Assembly: GCF_030012215.1 (NCBI RefSeq)
Contig: NZ_JASCXX010000010.1
Location: 1-64,000 of the forward strand
Length of the DNA: 64,000 nt
Direction of reading: 5' to 3'
Source: Anaerobaca lacustris
GTDB taxonomy: Bacteria; Planctomycetota; Phycisphaerae; Sedimentisphaerales; Anaerobacaceae
In this document: positions 49,797 to 57,070 of the stretch, one piece after another
How the letters are laid out: each line of letters starts with the position of its first letter
Numbering within the stretch: the first letter of the stretch is position 1
The notes under the pieces: generated by a model
What the model saw: only the letters and a program-made list of their open reading frames with translations
Database searches by the model: none
What the model was told of the DNA's origin: nothing
Position numbers and translations under genes: made by a program

Positions 49797-49821
49797 CCGA
49801 ACGCAACGCCGCATATGGCAT

Positions 49822-51096
49822 TCAGCGCACGGCGGCCGGGCGGGGGCAGGCGTCGGCCAGTTCGAGGATGCGCCTGACGAGGATCTCGCCGGTCCGCTCG
49901 CCGAGGCAGGTGCGGGTGATGTAGTTGTAGCGGTCGAAGCTGTCGAAGTCTTCCTTCGTGAGGATGTAGCCGAAGGCGTCGTTGGTCAGGCCGAAGAGGA
50001 AGTTGTGCCGGCCGTGCATCTTGCGTTTGAGGTAGTAGCCGATGTTGGGCATCGCCTCGCCCGGCATCGTCGCCATCTGGGCGTCGCCGAGGTTCACGAC
50101 GTGGAGCCGCGTGGCGATGTGCCCGTCGTCGTCCAGCTTGAATCCCAGGGGCGAACGCTGCACGACGGCCCGCAGCATGTCGTTCTCCACCGGCAGGCGC
50201 ACGATCGCGCTTTCGCAGACCAGCGCCGGGTTCTCCTGGATCATCGCATCGCCGATGATCCGCATCCCCTCATCGGCCAGCAGGTGGCCGATGCGAACAC
50301 ATTCGTCCCACGTCTGGATGTCTTTCCCATCAGGGCCGCGACAATCGGCGGTGACCATGCCGCCGAGCGCCGAGTTCATGAAGATGCCCACGCCGCCGCC
50401 CCGCGCCTCGATCCGCTCGTATAGAGGGCCGACGAAGTCGGGACTGAGGATGCCCTGATTCGAGCCGAGCACTTCGGGATGGCACGCGTAGTTGACGAGC
50501 GTGGCGATCGGTTTGCGGTCTCGATCCACGACCTGCAGGACGTGACATCGCGGGTCGTAGAGCCTCTCGGCGTAGTAGTTGTAGGCGATCTTGCCCTGGG
50601 CGTTTCCCGTGGCGATCTTCACCGCCGCCGGGCGGAGGTCGGCCGCCGCGGCGTCGATTGCCTCGGCCAGCGCCGCGCAGACGCTGTCGAGATAAGCCAG
50701 GTCGCACGAGGTCTTGCCCTGCCGGTCGGGAAAGCCATAGCAGTCCGGGGCGCTGTGTGTATGCGTGGCGCCGATCAGGATGTTGGCGGCCGGCACGCGC
50801 GACACCTGCGCGTGGACTTTCTCGCACAGCACGCCGGGGAAGCCGAGGAAGTCGGTGCTGCAAATCGCGATGCGGGTGTCGCCCTGCTCCAGCACGAGCG
50901 CCCGGACGGTCAGTTCGCCCATCTTCCTCGTCGTCGGGTTCGACGGCCCGACCCCGCCCGAGACGGGCAGCAGTGGCTCGGGCGTCACACAGCGCACGGC
51001 GATGGCCGCGCGAAACTCGGCCGACGCCGACCCTGCAAACAGCAGGCCCAACGCCGTAATGATACACGCCAGAGTGAGAAACGGTCTGCGTCCCAT
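49822..51096 (-). CDS. neutral/alkaline ceramidase N-terminal-like secreted protein
   Basis: A 424-aa exported hydrolase-like protein. Signal peptide RRPFLTLACIITALGLLFAG; then TRKMGELTVRALVLEQGDTRIAI, ILIGATHTHSAPDCYG (His ligands), and VNYACHPEVLGSNQ, all typical of the neutral ceramidase N-terminal domain. In planctomycetes such proteins are numerous and act on unknown amide or ester substrates. ATG 51096 follows AAGGAGAC; an in-frame upstream start at 51249 lies in repeat sequence. Confidence 0.85.
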   Translation of the reverse strand: MGRRPFLTLACIITALGLLFAGSASAEFRAAIAVRCVTPEPLLPVSGGVGPSNPTTRKMGELTVRALVLEQGDTRIAICSTDFLGFPGVLCEKVHAQVSRVPAANILIGATHTHSAPDCYGFPDRQGKTSCDLAYLDSVCAALAEAIDAAAADLRPAAVKIATGNAQGKIAYNYYAERLYDPRCHVLQVVDRDRKPIATLVNYACHPEVLGSNQGILSPDFVGPLYERIEARGGGVGIFMNSALGGMVTADCRGPDGKDIQTWDECVRIGHLLADEGMRIIGDAMIQENPALVCESAIVRLPVENDMLRAVVQRSPLGFKLDDDGHIATRLHVVNLGDAQMATMPGEAMPNIGYYLKRKMHGRHNFLFGLTNDAFGYILTKEDFDSFDRYNYITRTCLGERTGEILVRRILELADACPRPAAVR

Positions 51097-51140
51097 GCCT
51101 GTCTCCTTTGCTGTCCTTGTTGTTCGACCGACGCGGACCA

Positions 51141-51169
51141 TTGTAGATCGTACGTCCTCGCACGACAAG
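51141..51169 (-). promoter_or_regulatory. REP-derived promoter for the ceramidase-like gene
   Basis: Minus strand TTGTCG (51169-51164), 17 bases, TACAAT (51146-51141). Both hexamers fall on the ends of a degenerate REP hairpin. Confidence 0.55.
51144..51167. repeat. degenerate REP hairpin
   Basis: GTAG (51144-51147), then ATCGTACG-TCCT-CGCACGAC with two mismatched pairs. A GGCAGCCTCAA-family hairpin follows at 51171-51203. Confidence 0.55.
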
Positions 51170-51234
51170 GACGCCATCCCCAAGCTTCGCTTGAGGCTGC
51201 CACCCGCCGCATGACTTGGCGATGGCCCAGTGGC

Positions 51235-51316
51235 GTAGGGGCGAGGCATGCCTCGCCCTTACCATTGCGTGCGAAAACGGCGCAAGAGAAAGGACGAGCG
51301 GGGACGCTCGCCCTAC
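51235..51316. repeat. REP doublet, GTAG 8-4-8 family
   Basis: GTAG (51235-51238) with GGGCGAGG-CATG-CCTCGCCC (51239-51258); then the inverted partner GACGAGCG-GGGA-CGCTCGCC (51293-51312, one mismatch) and CTAC (51313-51316). It lies between two minus-strand genes. Confidence 0.7.
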
Positions 51317-51338
51317 GGGGGCAAATCGATGCTGTCGT

Positions 51339-52757
51339 TCAGACCTTGGTCAGGTCGAAGCCGTTGCGGTACTCGGCCTCGACGAACTTCTGGGCCTCGG
51401 GCGCGTTGGTGACCTTCATGTTGGGCCCGTCCCAGAGGATCTTCTTGCCGGCGCGAATGGCGACGTCGCCGAGCAGGACGAACTCGGTCAGGCGGGCGCC
51501 GTAGCTGAAATCGCTGCACGCCTTCGGCCCGCCCTTGCAGGCGTCGAGCCAGTCGCGATGGTGGCCCTTGCTTCGCGGCAGCACCCGCGGCGGCCGGCCG
51601 TAGTCGCGCATCTTCGACTCGGGGATAATGCGGGGCGACTGGCTCCAGCCGCCGCCCATGATCGTGCCCTTCTCGCCGATGAGCAGTACGCCGTTGCCGC
51701 CACCGCCCATCTGCCGGCCTTCCTCCAGCTCCGCCGGTCGCGGCGGCATTAGACCTCCGTCGTACCAGTGGATCGTCACCGGGCCCCGATCGCCTTCGGC
51801 GCCGAACTCCCAGACGACGTGGTTGTTGCCGCCGATGACTTCGGCATCGACGAAGTCGGTCTTGACCGCCTCGACGCTGATCGGGTGGCCCAGCTTCAAC
51901 GCGGCGAACGCCGGGTCGAGGTTGTGCACCGACATGTCGCCGACGGCGCCGGTGCCGAAAGCCCACCAGCCGCGCCAGTTGTACGGGGCGTACGCCGGGT
52001 GGTAGGGTCGATCGGGTTTGGGTCCGAGCCAGAGCTTCCAGTCGAAGCCGGCCGGCACGGGGGGCGTGTCGGTCGGGCGGCCGCGACCGCGCGACCAGCC
52101 GCCGGCACTGCTCCAGGCGTGGACCTCGCCGACCTTGCCGATCGCGCCGTCCCAGACCATTTCGCAGGTCAGCCGGTTGCCTTCGTCGCTGCGGCCCTGA
52201 TTGCCCATCTGCGTGGCGACGCCCGCCTCGGCGGCAATCTTGGCGACGACGCGGGCTTCGTGGACATTGAGCGTCAGGGGCTTTTCGCAATAGACGTGCT
52301 TGCCGCGATGCAGCGCCGCGACGCTGACGTAGGCGTGGGCGTGGTCCGGCGTCGCGCACAGCACGGCGTCGATGCCCTTCTCCTTGTCGAGCAGCTCACG
52401 GAAGTCGAGGTAGTCGTTGCATTGGAAGGCGGGGTTCTGCTGGCGGTAGTGCTTCTCGACCTCGGCCTTGACCGGCAGCCGGCCGGCGACGCCGCCGTAG
52501 TAGAAGCGGCTGTAGTCGTCCTGGTCCATCGGATCGGCCACCGCGACGATCTGCGCATCATCGTGGGCGAACAGCCCGCGCGCGTTGGTGCGGCCCTGCC
52601 CGCCGCAGCCGACGATGGCGATGTAAACCTTCTCGCTGGGGGCGACGAACTTCGGCCCGCCCAGCACGAATCGCGGCACGATGGTGAACCCCGCCGCTGC
52701 GCCCGCCGCCGAACTGAGGAACTGCCGCCGCGACAATCTCGAACTCCTGCTACTCAT
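51339..52757 (-). CDS. Gfo/Idh/MocA family oxidoreductase, Tat-exported (second copy)
   Basis: A 472-aa relative of the protein at 7421-8833. Tat signal SRRQFLSSAAGAAAGF, Rossmann motif IAIVGCGGQG, CATPDHAHA, CEKPLTLNVHEARV, and the shared C-terminal signatures GGLMPPRPAEL and SQSPRIIPESKMRDY. Its catalytic core is intact. It lacks the nitrilase partner of the first copy. GAGAGGG precedes the ATG and the promoter is at 52808-52836. Confidence 0.93.
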   Translation of the reverse strand: MSSRSSRLSRRQFLSSAAGAAAGFTIVPRFVLGGPKFVAPSEKVYIAIVGCGGQGRTNARGLFAHDDAQIVAVADPMDQDDYSRFYYGGVAGRLPVKAEVEKHYRQQNPAFQCNDYLDFRELLDKEKGIDAVLCATPDHAHAYVSVAALHRGKHVYCEKPLTLNVHEARVVAKIAAEAGVATQMGNQGRSDEGNRLTCEMVWDGAIGKVGEVHAWSSAGGWSRGRGRPTDTPPVPAGFDWKLWLGPKPDRPYHPAYAPYNWRGWWAFGTGAVGDMSVHNLDPAFAALKLGHPISVEAVKTDFVDAEVIGGNNHVVWEFGAEGDRGPVTIHWYDGGLMPPRPAELEEGRQMGGGGNGVLLIGEKGTIMGGGWSQSPRIIPESKMRDYGRPPRVLPRSKGHHRDWLDACKGGPKACSDFSYGARLTEFVLLGDVAIRAGKKILWDGPNMKVTNAPEAQKFVEAEYRNGFDLTKV

Positions 52758-52807
52758 GGTACCCTCTCATGCTTGAACGATTGAATGTGTTCCATCGACC
52801 TCGCCCC

Positions 52808-52836
52808 ATCATACCCCACCCGGCCCCCGCAGACAA
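52808..52836 (-). promoter_or_regulatory. promoter for the second Gfo/Idh/MocA gene
   Basis: Minus strand TTGTCT (52836-52831), 17 bases, TATGAT (52813-52808). Confidence 0.65.
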
Positions 52837-52949
52837 GCCGTGCGCGGCATCGCCCTGGAGAAGGGTTCAATACGCGTCTATGGGCGGCCGGTCGCATGCG
52901 TTGCCCCTTCCGCTTTGCGAAGGTCGTACACAGGTGACAGGTTGCGTTC

Positions 52950-53005
52950 GTAGGGCGAACGTCCTCGTTCGCCTTTGCCCTGTCGTGCGGGGACGCACGA
53001 CCTAC
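52950..53005. repeat. REP doublet, GTAG 8-4-8 family, copy 1
   Basis: GTAG, GGCGAACG-TCCT-CGTTCGCC (52954-52973), 8-base spacer, GTCGTGCG-GGGA-CGCACGAC (52982-53001), CTAC. A leader of about 35 bases from about 52914 is shared with copy 2 at 53448. Confidence 0.8.
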
Positions 53006-53068
53006 AGTTCAGGCGAAGCCCGAAGTAGGTCGGGCGTCTGTGGAATTGCCCGAAAGCCTGAGTTCCGT

Positions 53069-53239
53069 TTAGATCAGCACTCTGGCGAACTGAGACTGAG
53101 AAACCTGTACGGATTCCCTGAGCGTTCGCACGTCCACGGCATCATAGGTATATGTGCGGGAAGCGGGCCGTTCCCCTCGTCGAATCCGGCCCGCCTGTTT
53201 GATGCTCTTCGTCAAGTCGCTGAACAGTTTCTTATTCAT
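53069..53239 (-). pseudogene. truncated NadS/HigA-type antitoxin
   Basis: A 56-aa frame from ATG 53239 to TAA 53069. KKLFSDLTKSIKQAG, RGERPASRTY, and VRTLRESVQVSQSQFARVL closely follow the N-terminal two-thirds of NadS/HigA-family antitoxins, then stop in the middle of the helix-turn-helix, where intact proteins run on with GISVRTLQNWEQG-like sequence. The usual upstream RelE/HigB-type toxin is absent. A palindromic operator sits just upstream (53265-53285). A remnant of a type II toxin-antitoxin locus, probably broken by REP-associated rearrangement. Confidence 0.65.
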
Positions 53240-53264
53240 AGGAGTTGCTCCATAGGCTTTTATG

Positions 53265-53285
53265 CTATACGTCGCTGGCGTATAG
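53265..53285. promoter_or_regulatory. palindromic operator upstream of the antitoxin remnant
   Basis: CTATACG (53265-53271), 7 bases, CGTATAG (53279-53285). Placement 26 bases before the antitoxin ATG fits autoregulation by HigA/NadS-type proteins. Confidence 0.55.
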
Positions 53286-53447
53286 TGTCTATCAGGAAAT
53301 CCGGCCTTTTCTCCGATCTCCTGCGGGCTTCACGTGCGAAGCTGCTTGACGTTCCCATAGCCCTGCCCGCAAGGGCCTGGCCATGCACACCGCTTCCGAA
53401 CGATGCCGGACTTTGCGAAGGTCGTACACAGGCGACAGGTTGCGTTC

Positions 53448-53503
53448 GTAGGGCGAACGTCCTCGTTCGCCTTTGGGGTGTCGTGCGGGGACGCACGACC
53501 TAC
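53448..53503. repeat. REP doublet, GTAG 8-4-8 family, copy 2
   Basis: Same stems as copy 1 (GGCGAACG-TCCT-CGTTCGCC, GTCGTGCG-GGGA-CGCACGAC) within GTAG...CTAC; the 8-base spacer differs. With copy 1 it brackets the antitoxin remnant. Confidence 0.8.
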
Positions 53504-53557
53504 AGCATGCCGGAAACACGACCGGGCCGCCCTCGGAATTCGCCCTGGAGAACGACC

Positions 53558-53586
53558 TTGACGCATCCGACGCACCGTGCTATTGT
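53558..53586 (+). promoter_or_regulatory. promoter for the low-GC two-gene cassette
   Basis: TTGACG (53558-53563), 17 bases, TATTGT (53581-53586), with an extended -10 TGC. Confidence 0.7.
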
Positions 53587-53612
53587 CCGGATCGTATCCA
53601 AGGGAGAATTCG

Positions 53613-53696
53613 ATGCTGAGAGAACGCGAACGACGCTGGCTGGCCCGGCAGGAAATCGGTGTGCCGGGCACACCCTATGAGACTATAGAAACATAG
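53613..53696 (+). CDS. possible 27-aa leader peptide
   Basis: ATG 53613 follows AGGGAGA and encodes a basic peptide (MLRERERRWLARQEIG...) ending at TAG 53696, 12 bases before the next gene. The second half is made of a REP-like hairpin (GGTGTGC-CGG-GCACACC, 53658-53674). It may be a leader peptide or the stub of a gene truncated by the repeat. Confidence 0.3.
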   Translation: MLRERERRWLARQEIGVPGTPYETIET

Positions 53697-53708
53697 AAAG
53701 GGATCAAG

Positions 53709-54347
53709 ATGACGAAACCTAATGATGATTTGGAGGCCGTCCGGACTGTAGTCCAGGCGCTTGAGCCATTTGACTCTAAAGACCGAGACCGCATCATTCG
53801 GTGGTCTCGTGAGAAATTGGGAATGGGTAGCGTGACCACTCAAGGCGCATTGTCTGGTGCACCCGCTGGCGCTGCTCACGGGTCGACAACAAAGGCGGAT
53901 ACTGCAGGAACTGCACCTGTCGCAGCTATAGTGGGCGGCACGGACCTCCGCTCATTTGTTCTGGCTAAGAGTCCTAAGAATAATAATCACCTTGCGGCGG
54001 TTGTTGCATACTACTACCACTTCGAAGCCCCACACGCCGAGCGGCGCGAATATATCTCAAAGGAGGATTTGATTGATGCTTGCCGCAAGGCAGATCGGGA
54101 ACGCCCCGCTAGACCTGCGCAGGTATTGGTCAATGCCTACGGTTCTGGATTGCTCGATAAGGGCGAACGCGGCCAGTACAGACTCAACTCTGTTGGAGAG
54201 AATCTTGTGGCAATGGTCCTTCCAGAGGGAAATGACTCCACGTCTCGTGCGACTGCGCCGCGGAGCAGGAAAACCAAGGCGAAGAAGAAGGTGGGCACGA
54301 CAAAGAAACCGACGACTCGGACCAAGAAGCCTATGAGCAAAAGTTGA
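53709..54347 (+). CDS. hypothetical protein, winged-helix-like core and basic tail
   Basis: A 212-aa protein of lower GC than its neighbours. Residues 1-40 are helical and charged; 45-70 are Ala/Gly-rich; 75-170 look like a compact domain (LRSFVLAKSPKNNNHLAAVVAYYYHFEAPHAERREYI, VLVNAYGSGLLDKGERGQYRLNSVGENLVAMVLP), where the last part resembles a winged-helix recognition region; the C-terminus is Lys/Thr-rich (KTKAKKKVGTTKKP) and could bind nucleic acid. AAAGGGA precedes the ATG. It is followed at 14 bases by the second cassette gene. No function known. Confidence 0.6.
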   Translation: MTKPNDDLEAVRTVVQALEPFDSKDRDRIIRWSREKLGMGSVTTQGALSGAPAGAAHGSTTKADTAGTAPVAAIVGGTDLRSFVLAKSPKNNNHLAAVVAYYYHFEAPHAERREYISKEDLIDACRKADRERPARPAQVLVNAYGSGLLDKGERGQYRLNSVGENLVAMVLPEGNDSTSRATAPRSRKTKAKKKVGTTKKPTTRTKKPMSKS

Positions 54348-54361
54348 AGCGAGGTGGTAGT

Positions 54362-55168
54362 ATGGGTGCAGCCCTCGGCTCTCTCGATGAGATTCTCTCG
54401 TCTGTAGACCGGCTTCGCCGGTCAATCACAAAGAAGAAAAGCAAGCAGGTAACGGCTTCAGAAGAGCGCACTGTAGTCAAGGCGGTATCCTTGTCTTGGT
54501 TCAACACGCATAGGCCTATTCTGATGGCTCTCCATGATGATGCACTGCTGCAAGGTGTGGACCGATCATTTCAGGACATACTTGAGTCTTCCGACAGAGC
54601 AACATCGAGAACACGATATGGGCATGAACTAAAAGTACTAAGGACGAATCTGCTACATCTTCGGTCTCAGGCTGCCCTGCTTGGTAACGCAGCGGACGCC
54701 ACTGCCCTGACAACTGCGTGTGCACCCGATTTTTCGAAGCTCATATCTGACACGGGTATGCAGCAGATTCTGGTCCGCCGTTGGGCGGAGTCGCAGAAGT
54801 GTTTGGCAGGCCAAGCATATCTTGCGGCCACGGTAATGATGGGGTCGCTACTTGAGGCACTTCTACTCGCCAGAATGAACAGGCTTACGGAGAAGAGCCC
54901 TGCTTTCGGCTCCAAATGTGCGCCAAAGGACAAATCGGGGAAGACGAGGCCGCTTCAGGAGTGGACGCTAAGCTCCTTCATTGATGTGGCGCATGACCTT
55001 GGATGGATTCGGAAGGCGGCGCGAGATGTTGGCGTTGTGTTGCGTGACTATCGGAATTTCATCCACCCCGAAAAGGAATTCACACATGGCGTCACTCTTG
55101 AGGAGAATGATGCCAGGATGTTCTGGGTGATATTCACACAGCTATGCGAACAGATAGTCAAGTCATGA
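54362..55168 (+). CDS. hypothetical protein with HEPN-like RNxxHP motif
   Basis: A 268-aa all-helical protein with lower GC. The C-terminal half contains LAATVMMGSLLEALLLARM, SFIDVAHDLGWI, and VLRDYRNFIHPEKEF. The pattern of helices ending in RNFIHP resembles HEPN-like and DUF4145-like proteins seen in defence and toxin loci, though the spacing (R-x3-H) is one residue shorter than the classical Rx4-6H motif. ATG 54362 follows GAGGTGG. It forms a two-gene unit with the preceding gene. Function not known. Confidence 0.6.
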   Translation: MGAALGSLDEILSSVDRLRRSITKKKSKQVTASEERTVVKAVSLSWFNTHRPILMALHDDALLQGVDRSFQDILESSDRATSRTRYGHELKVLRTNLLHLRSQAALLGNAADATALTTACAPDFSKLISDTGMQQILVRRWAESQKCLAGQAYLAATVMMGSLLEALLLARMNRLTEKSPAFGSKCAPKDKSGKTRPLQEWTLSSFIDVAHDLGWIRKAARDVGVVLRDYRNFIHPEKEFTHGVTLEENDARMFWVIFTQLCEQIVKS

Positions 55169-55351
55169 GGCCTGATAGGACGGCCAACCAGAAAAAGCCA
55201 GGCTGGCTGCGTTCCGACGTCGCCTGATTCGCAGCATTTGGTGAAGGCTGTTCACCAAGGGGGCGTTGCTGGGGCCTGCCCTTAGAATACAAGTTAGCTT
55301 TCTCCGCAGGCTGCCACAGGGAGCGCTTTTATCGAGGGTGTGAGCCGGGTT

Positions 55352-55368
55352 GGTGTGCGGGGCACACT
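55352..55368. repeat. GGTGTGC hairpin repeat, copy 2
   Basis: GGTGTGC-GGG-GCACACT. The 55169-55444 gap has no convincing gene. Related hairpins are at 53658-53674 and 55713-55729. Confidence 0.45.
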
Positions 55369-55444
55369 GGACGAGACTTGGTGGGTCTTTGCTGGCGGGG
55401 CAGACCAATGAGTACGCGCGTCTGCCGGGGTTGGAGTAGGTGGA

Positions 55445-55705
55445 ATGATGAGTGCTCCCAGGATTCAGTCGGTCAGGCCTTTGGCGAACAGGCATCTGCG
55501 GGTGAAGTTCGTCAACGGGGTGGAGAAGGACTACGACTGTAACCCGCTGCTCGGCTTGGACATGTTCCAGTTCCTCAAGAGCGAGGCCCTCTTCAAAGCG
55601 GTCAAGGTGGACCCGGGCGGGTACGGCATCTCCTGGAATGACGACGCCGACTTGAGCGAATACGAGCTGTGGTCGAACGGCCAAGAACTCACATCCGCCG
55701 GGTAG
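55445..55705 (+). CDS. DUF2442 family protein
   Basis: An 86-aa protein: RIQSVRPLANRHLRVKFVNG, KDYDCNPLLGL, LFKAVKVDPGGYGISWNDDADLSEYELW. This is the DUF2442 pattern, a small domain often encoded next to DUF4160 in toxin-antitoxin-like pairs; no DUF4160 partner is seen here. ATG 55445 follows AGGTGGA. Confidence 0.85.
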   Translation: MMSAPRIQSVRPLANRHLRVKFVNGVEKDYDCNPLLGLDMFQFLKSEALFKAVKVDPGGYGISWNDDADLSEYELWSNGQELTSAG

Positions 55706-55712
55706 CTGGATT

Positions 55713-55733
55713 GGTGTGCGGGGCACACCCTAC
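55713..55733. repeat. GGTGTGC hairpin with CTAC foot, copy 3
   Basis: GGTGTGC-GGG-GCACACC (55713-55729) followed by CTAC (55730-55733), i.e. a GTAG-footed REP in reverse orientation, eight bases after the DUF2442 stop. Confidence 0.55.
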
Positions 55734-55817
55734 GAGATCATGTCTGGGTGGCGGAGCGGTGAACATGCCATTGGCTCTCTGCGCTGACACGTCGAATCGT
55801 GCACCTGTCTGAATCTG

Positions 55818-55846
55818 TTGCCATCGACGGCGGTGCGGGGTACGAT
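55818..55846 (+). promoter_or_regulatory. promoter for the DUF4056 / CinA-like pair
   Basis: TTGCCA (55818-55823), 17 bases, TACGAT (55841-55846). Confidence 0.65.
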
Positions 55847-55892
55847 ACGCGGGGTAATCGCAGTTGAACTGACTGATGGGTGGCGTGTGTCG

Positions 55893-57053
55893 ATGTCTCG
55901 TGGTCTGTGTGTGTTTTGGGTATGCCTGTTGTCGATGCTCTCGGCGGGCGTGTTCGGGTGCCGGCAGACGGTCCGGCTGGCCGGGTCGGCGGTGCGTCAG
56001 AATCCGCTTCGCCACATCGGGTCGTCCGGCGGTTGGACCTTCAACGGCCTGGACGCCCGCATTCCGCCGAGCTATCGGCCGGGCTCCTATGCCAGCGCCA
56101 CGCGCCGCGTCACGTTCCTCGATCCGGCCGACCTGGGCCCGCACGGCTACCGGTTCGACGGCACCGAGCGCAGCGGGATCGTGTACACCTGTCGGGCCGG
56201 GCATATCGACGTTGCCCACGTGCGCAAGGCCATCGACTGGACGGGGTACCTGGCCGCCGTTGCGCTCGAACACATGGAAGCCGGGCGGACCGCGTTTCAG
56301 TTCAAGCAGATCGAGCCGTCTCTGTACCACGTCGATCTGACATTTCCTGAAGACTGGACCGATCTCGACGATGGTCAACGCGAGCGAATCGCCAGGGAGG
56401 TCGCGTGCGATCTCGGAGCATATCTCGCCTGGACGGGGCTCACCTGGCACGAGATTCTCACGTGGTTCGGCTACCGCCCCCGGCCCTGGCAGTCGGAGTT
56501 CCCGTCGGCCTTCTCCTGGGAAGACAGCTACTCGAACCTGCTCGGCACGCACGTCGCCGTGGCCGCCCTCCGCGACGAGAGCCGGCCGTTCGATGAGGCG
56601 GTGACGGACTTGCTCGATGGATGGCTGGCGGACCTCGGGGCCCAGCCGGGCGAGGCGGCCGAGGAGATCACCGAGGCGATGCGAGATCGGTGGTTCTCGT
56701 CGCAGGGGTTCTTCACGGTGATTCACGAGCGGAACTTCGATATCGGGCTCGACGATGGATATGTCACACCCTCTCTGGCCTCGGCTGCGTCGGCCTGCGA
56801 AGGGGCCGGGCCCTGGCCGCTGGCCGTTCCGACGCTCGACCGTCCGGTTCGGCATGGGTTCTCGGTGCGGGTGGAGATTGAGCCGAGGGTGTGGGAGGAA
56901 CGTCGCATCCTTACGGTGGCGCTCGGTGAAAACGACGAGGCGACGGGACGGCTCGAACCGGCCGTACACTTCTCGCCGCTCATGGACCACATCGCGCAGG
57001 ATGCCGTGGCCCGGGGGATTCCCCGTGCCGACAGCGAGGTCGCAGGCAAGTGA
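55893..57053 (+). CDS. DUF4056 lipoprotein
   Basis: A 386-aa protein with a lipoprotein signal (LCVFWVCLLSMLSAGVFGC). The rest matches DUF4056: GYRFDGTERSGIVYTCRAGHIDVAHVRKAIDWTGYLA, LTWHEILTWFGYR, SAFSWEDSYSNLLGTHVA. The conserved His/Asp and Trp-His-Glu residues suggest an enzyme, but no activity is established to my knowledge. ATG 55893 was chosen because it directly precedes the signal peptide. The CinA-like gene follows by 17 bases in what is probably one transcript. Confidence 0.85.
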   Translation: MSRGLCVFWVCLLSMLSAGVFGCRQTVRLAGSAVRQNPLRHIGSSGGWTFNGLDARIPPSYRPGSYASATRRVTFLDPADLGPHGYRFDGTERSGIVYTCRAGHIDVAHVRKAIDWTGYLAAVALEHMEAGRTAFQFKQIEPSLYHVDLTFPEDWTDLDDGQRERIAREVACDLGAYLAWTGLTWHEILTWFGYRPRPWQSEFPSAFSWEDSYSNLLGTHVAVAALRDESRPFDEAVTDLLDGWLADLGAQPGEAAEEITEAMRDRWFSSQGFFTVIHERNFDIGLDDGYVTPSLASAASACEGAGPWPLAVPTLDRPVRHGFSVRVEIEPRVWEERRILTVALGENDEATGRLEPAVHFSPLMDHIAQDAVARGIPRADSEVAGK

Positions 57054-57070
57054 TAGTAAAGGGGCGCCAA

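Noticed and set aside
53260-53496. Minus-strand ORF as a toxin partner for the antitoxin remnant
   Set aside because: Its translation is Arg-rich repeat-derived sequence with no RelE/HigB features.
52837-53710. CRISPR-like repeats
   Set aside because: Only two long copies with hairpins and GTAG feet, spaced 500 bases apart; no spacer regularity and no cas genes.
55360-55437. Short frame ending LLAGQTNEYARLPGLE before the DUF2442 gene, considered as a gene fragment
   Set aside because: It begins within a hairpin repeat, has no start, and matches no family I recognise.
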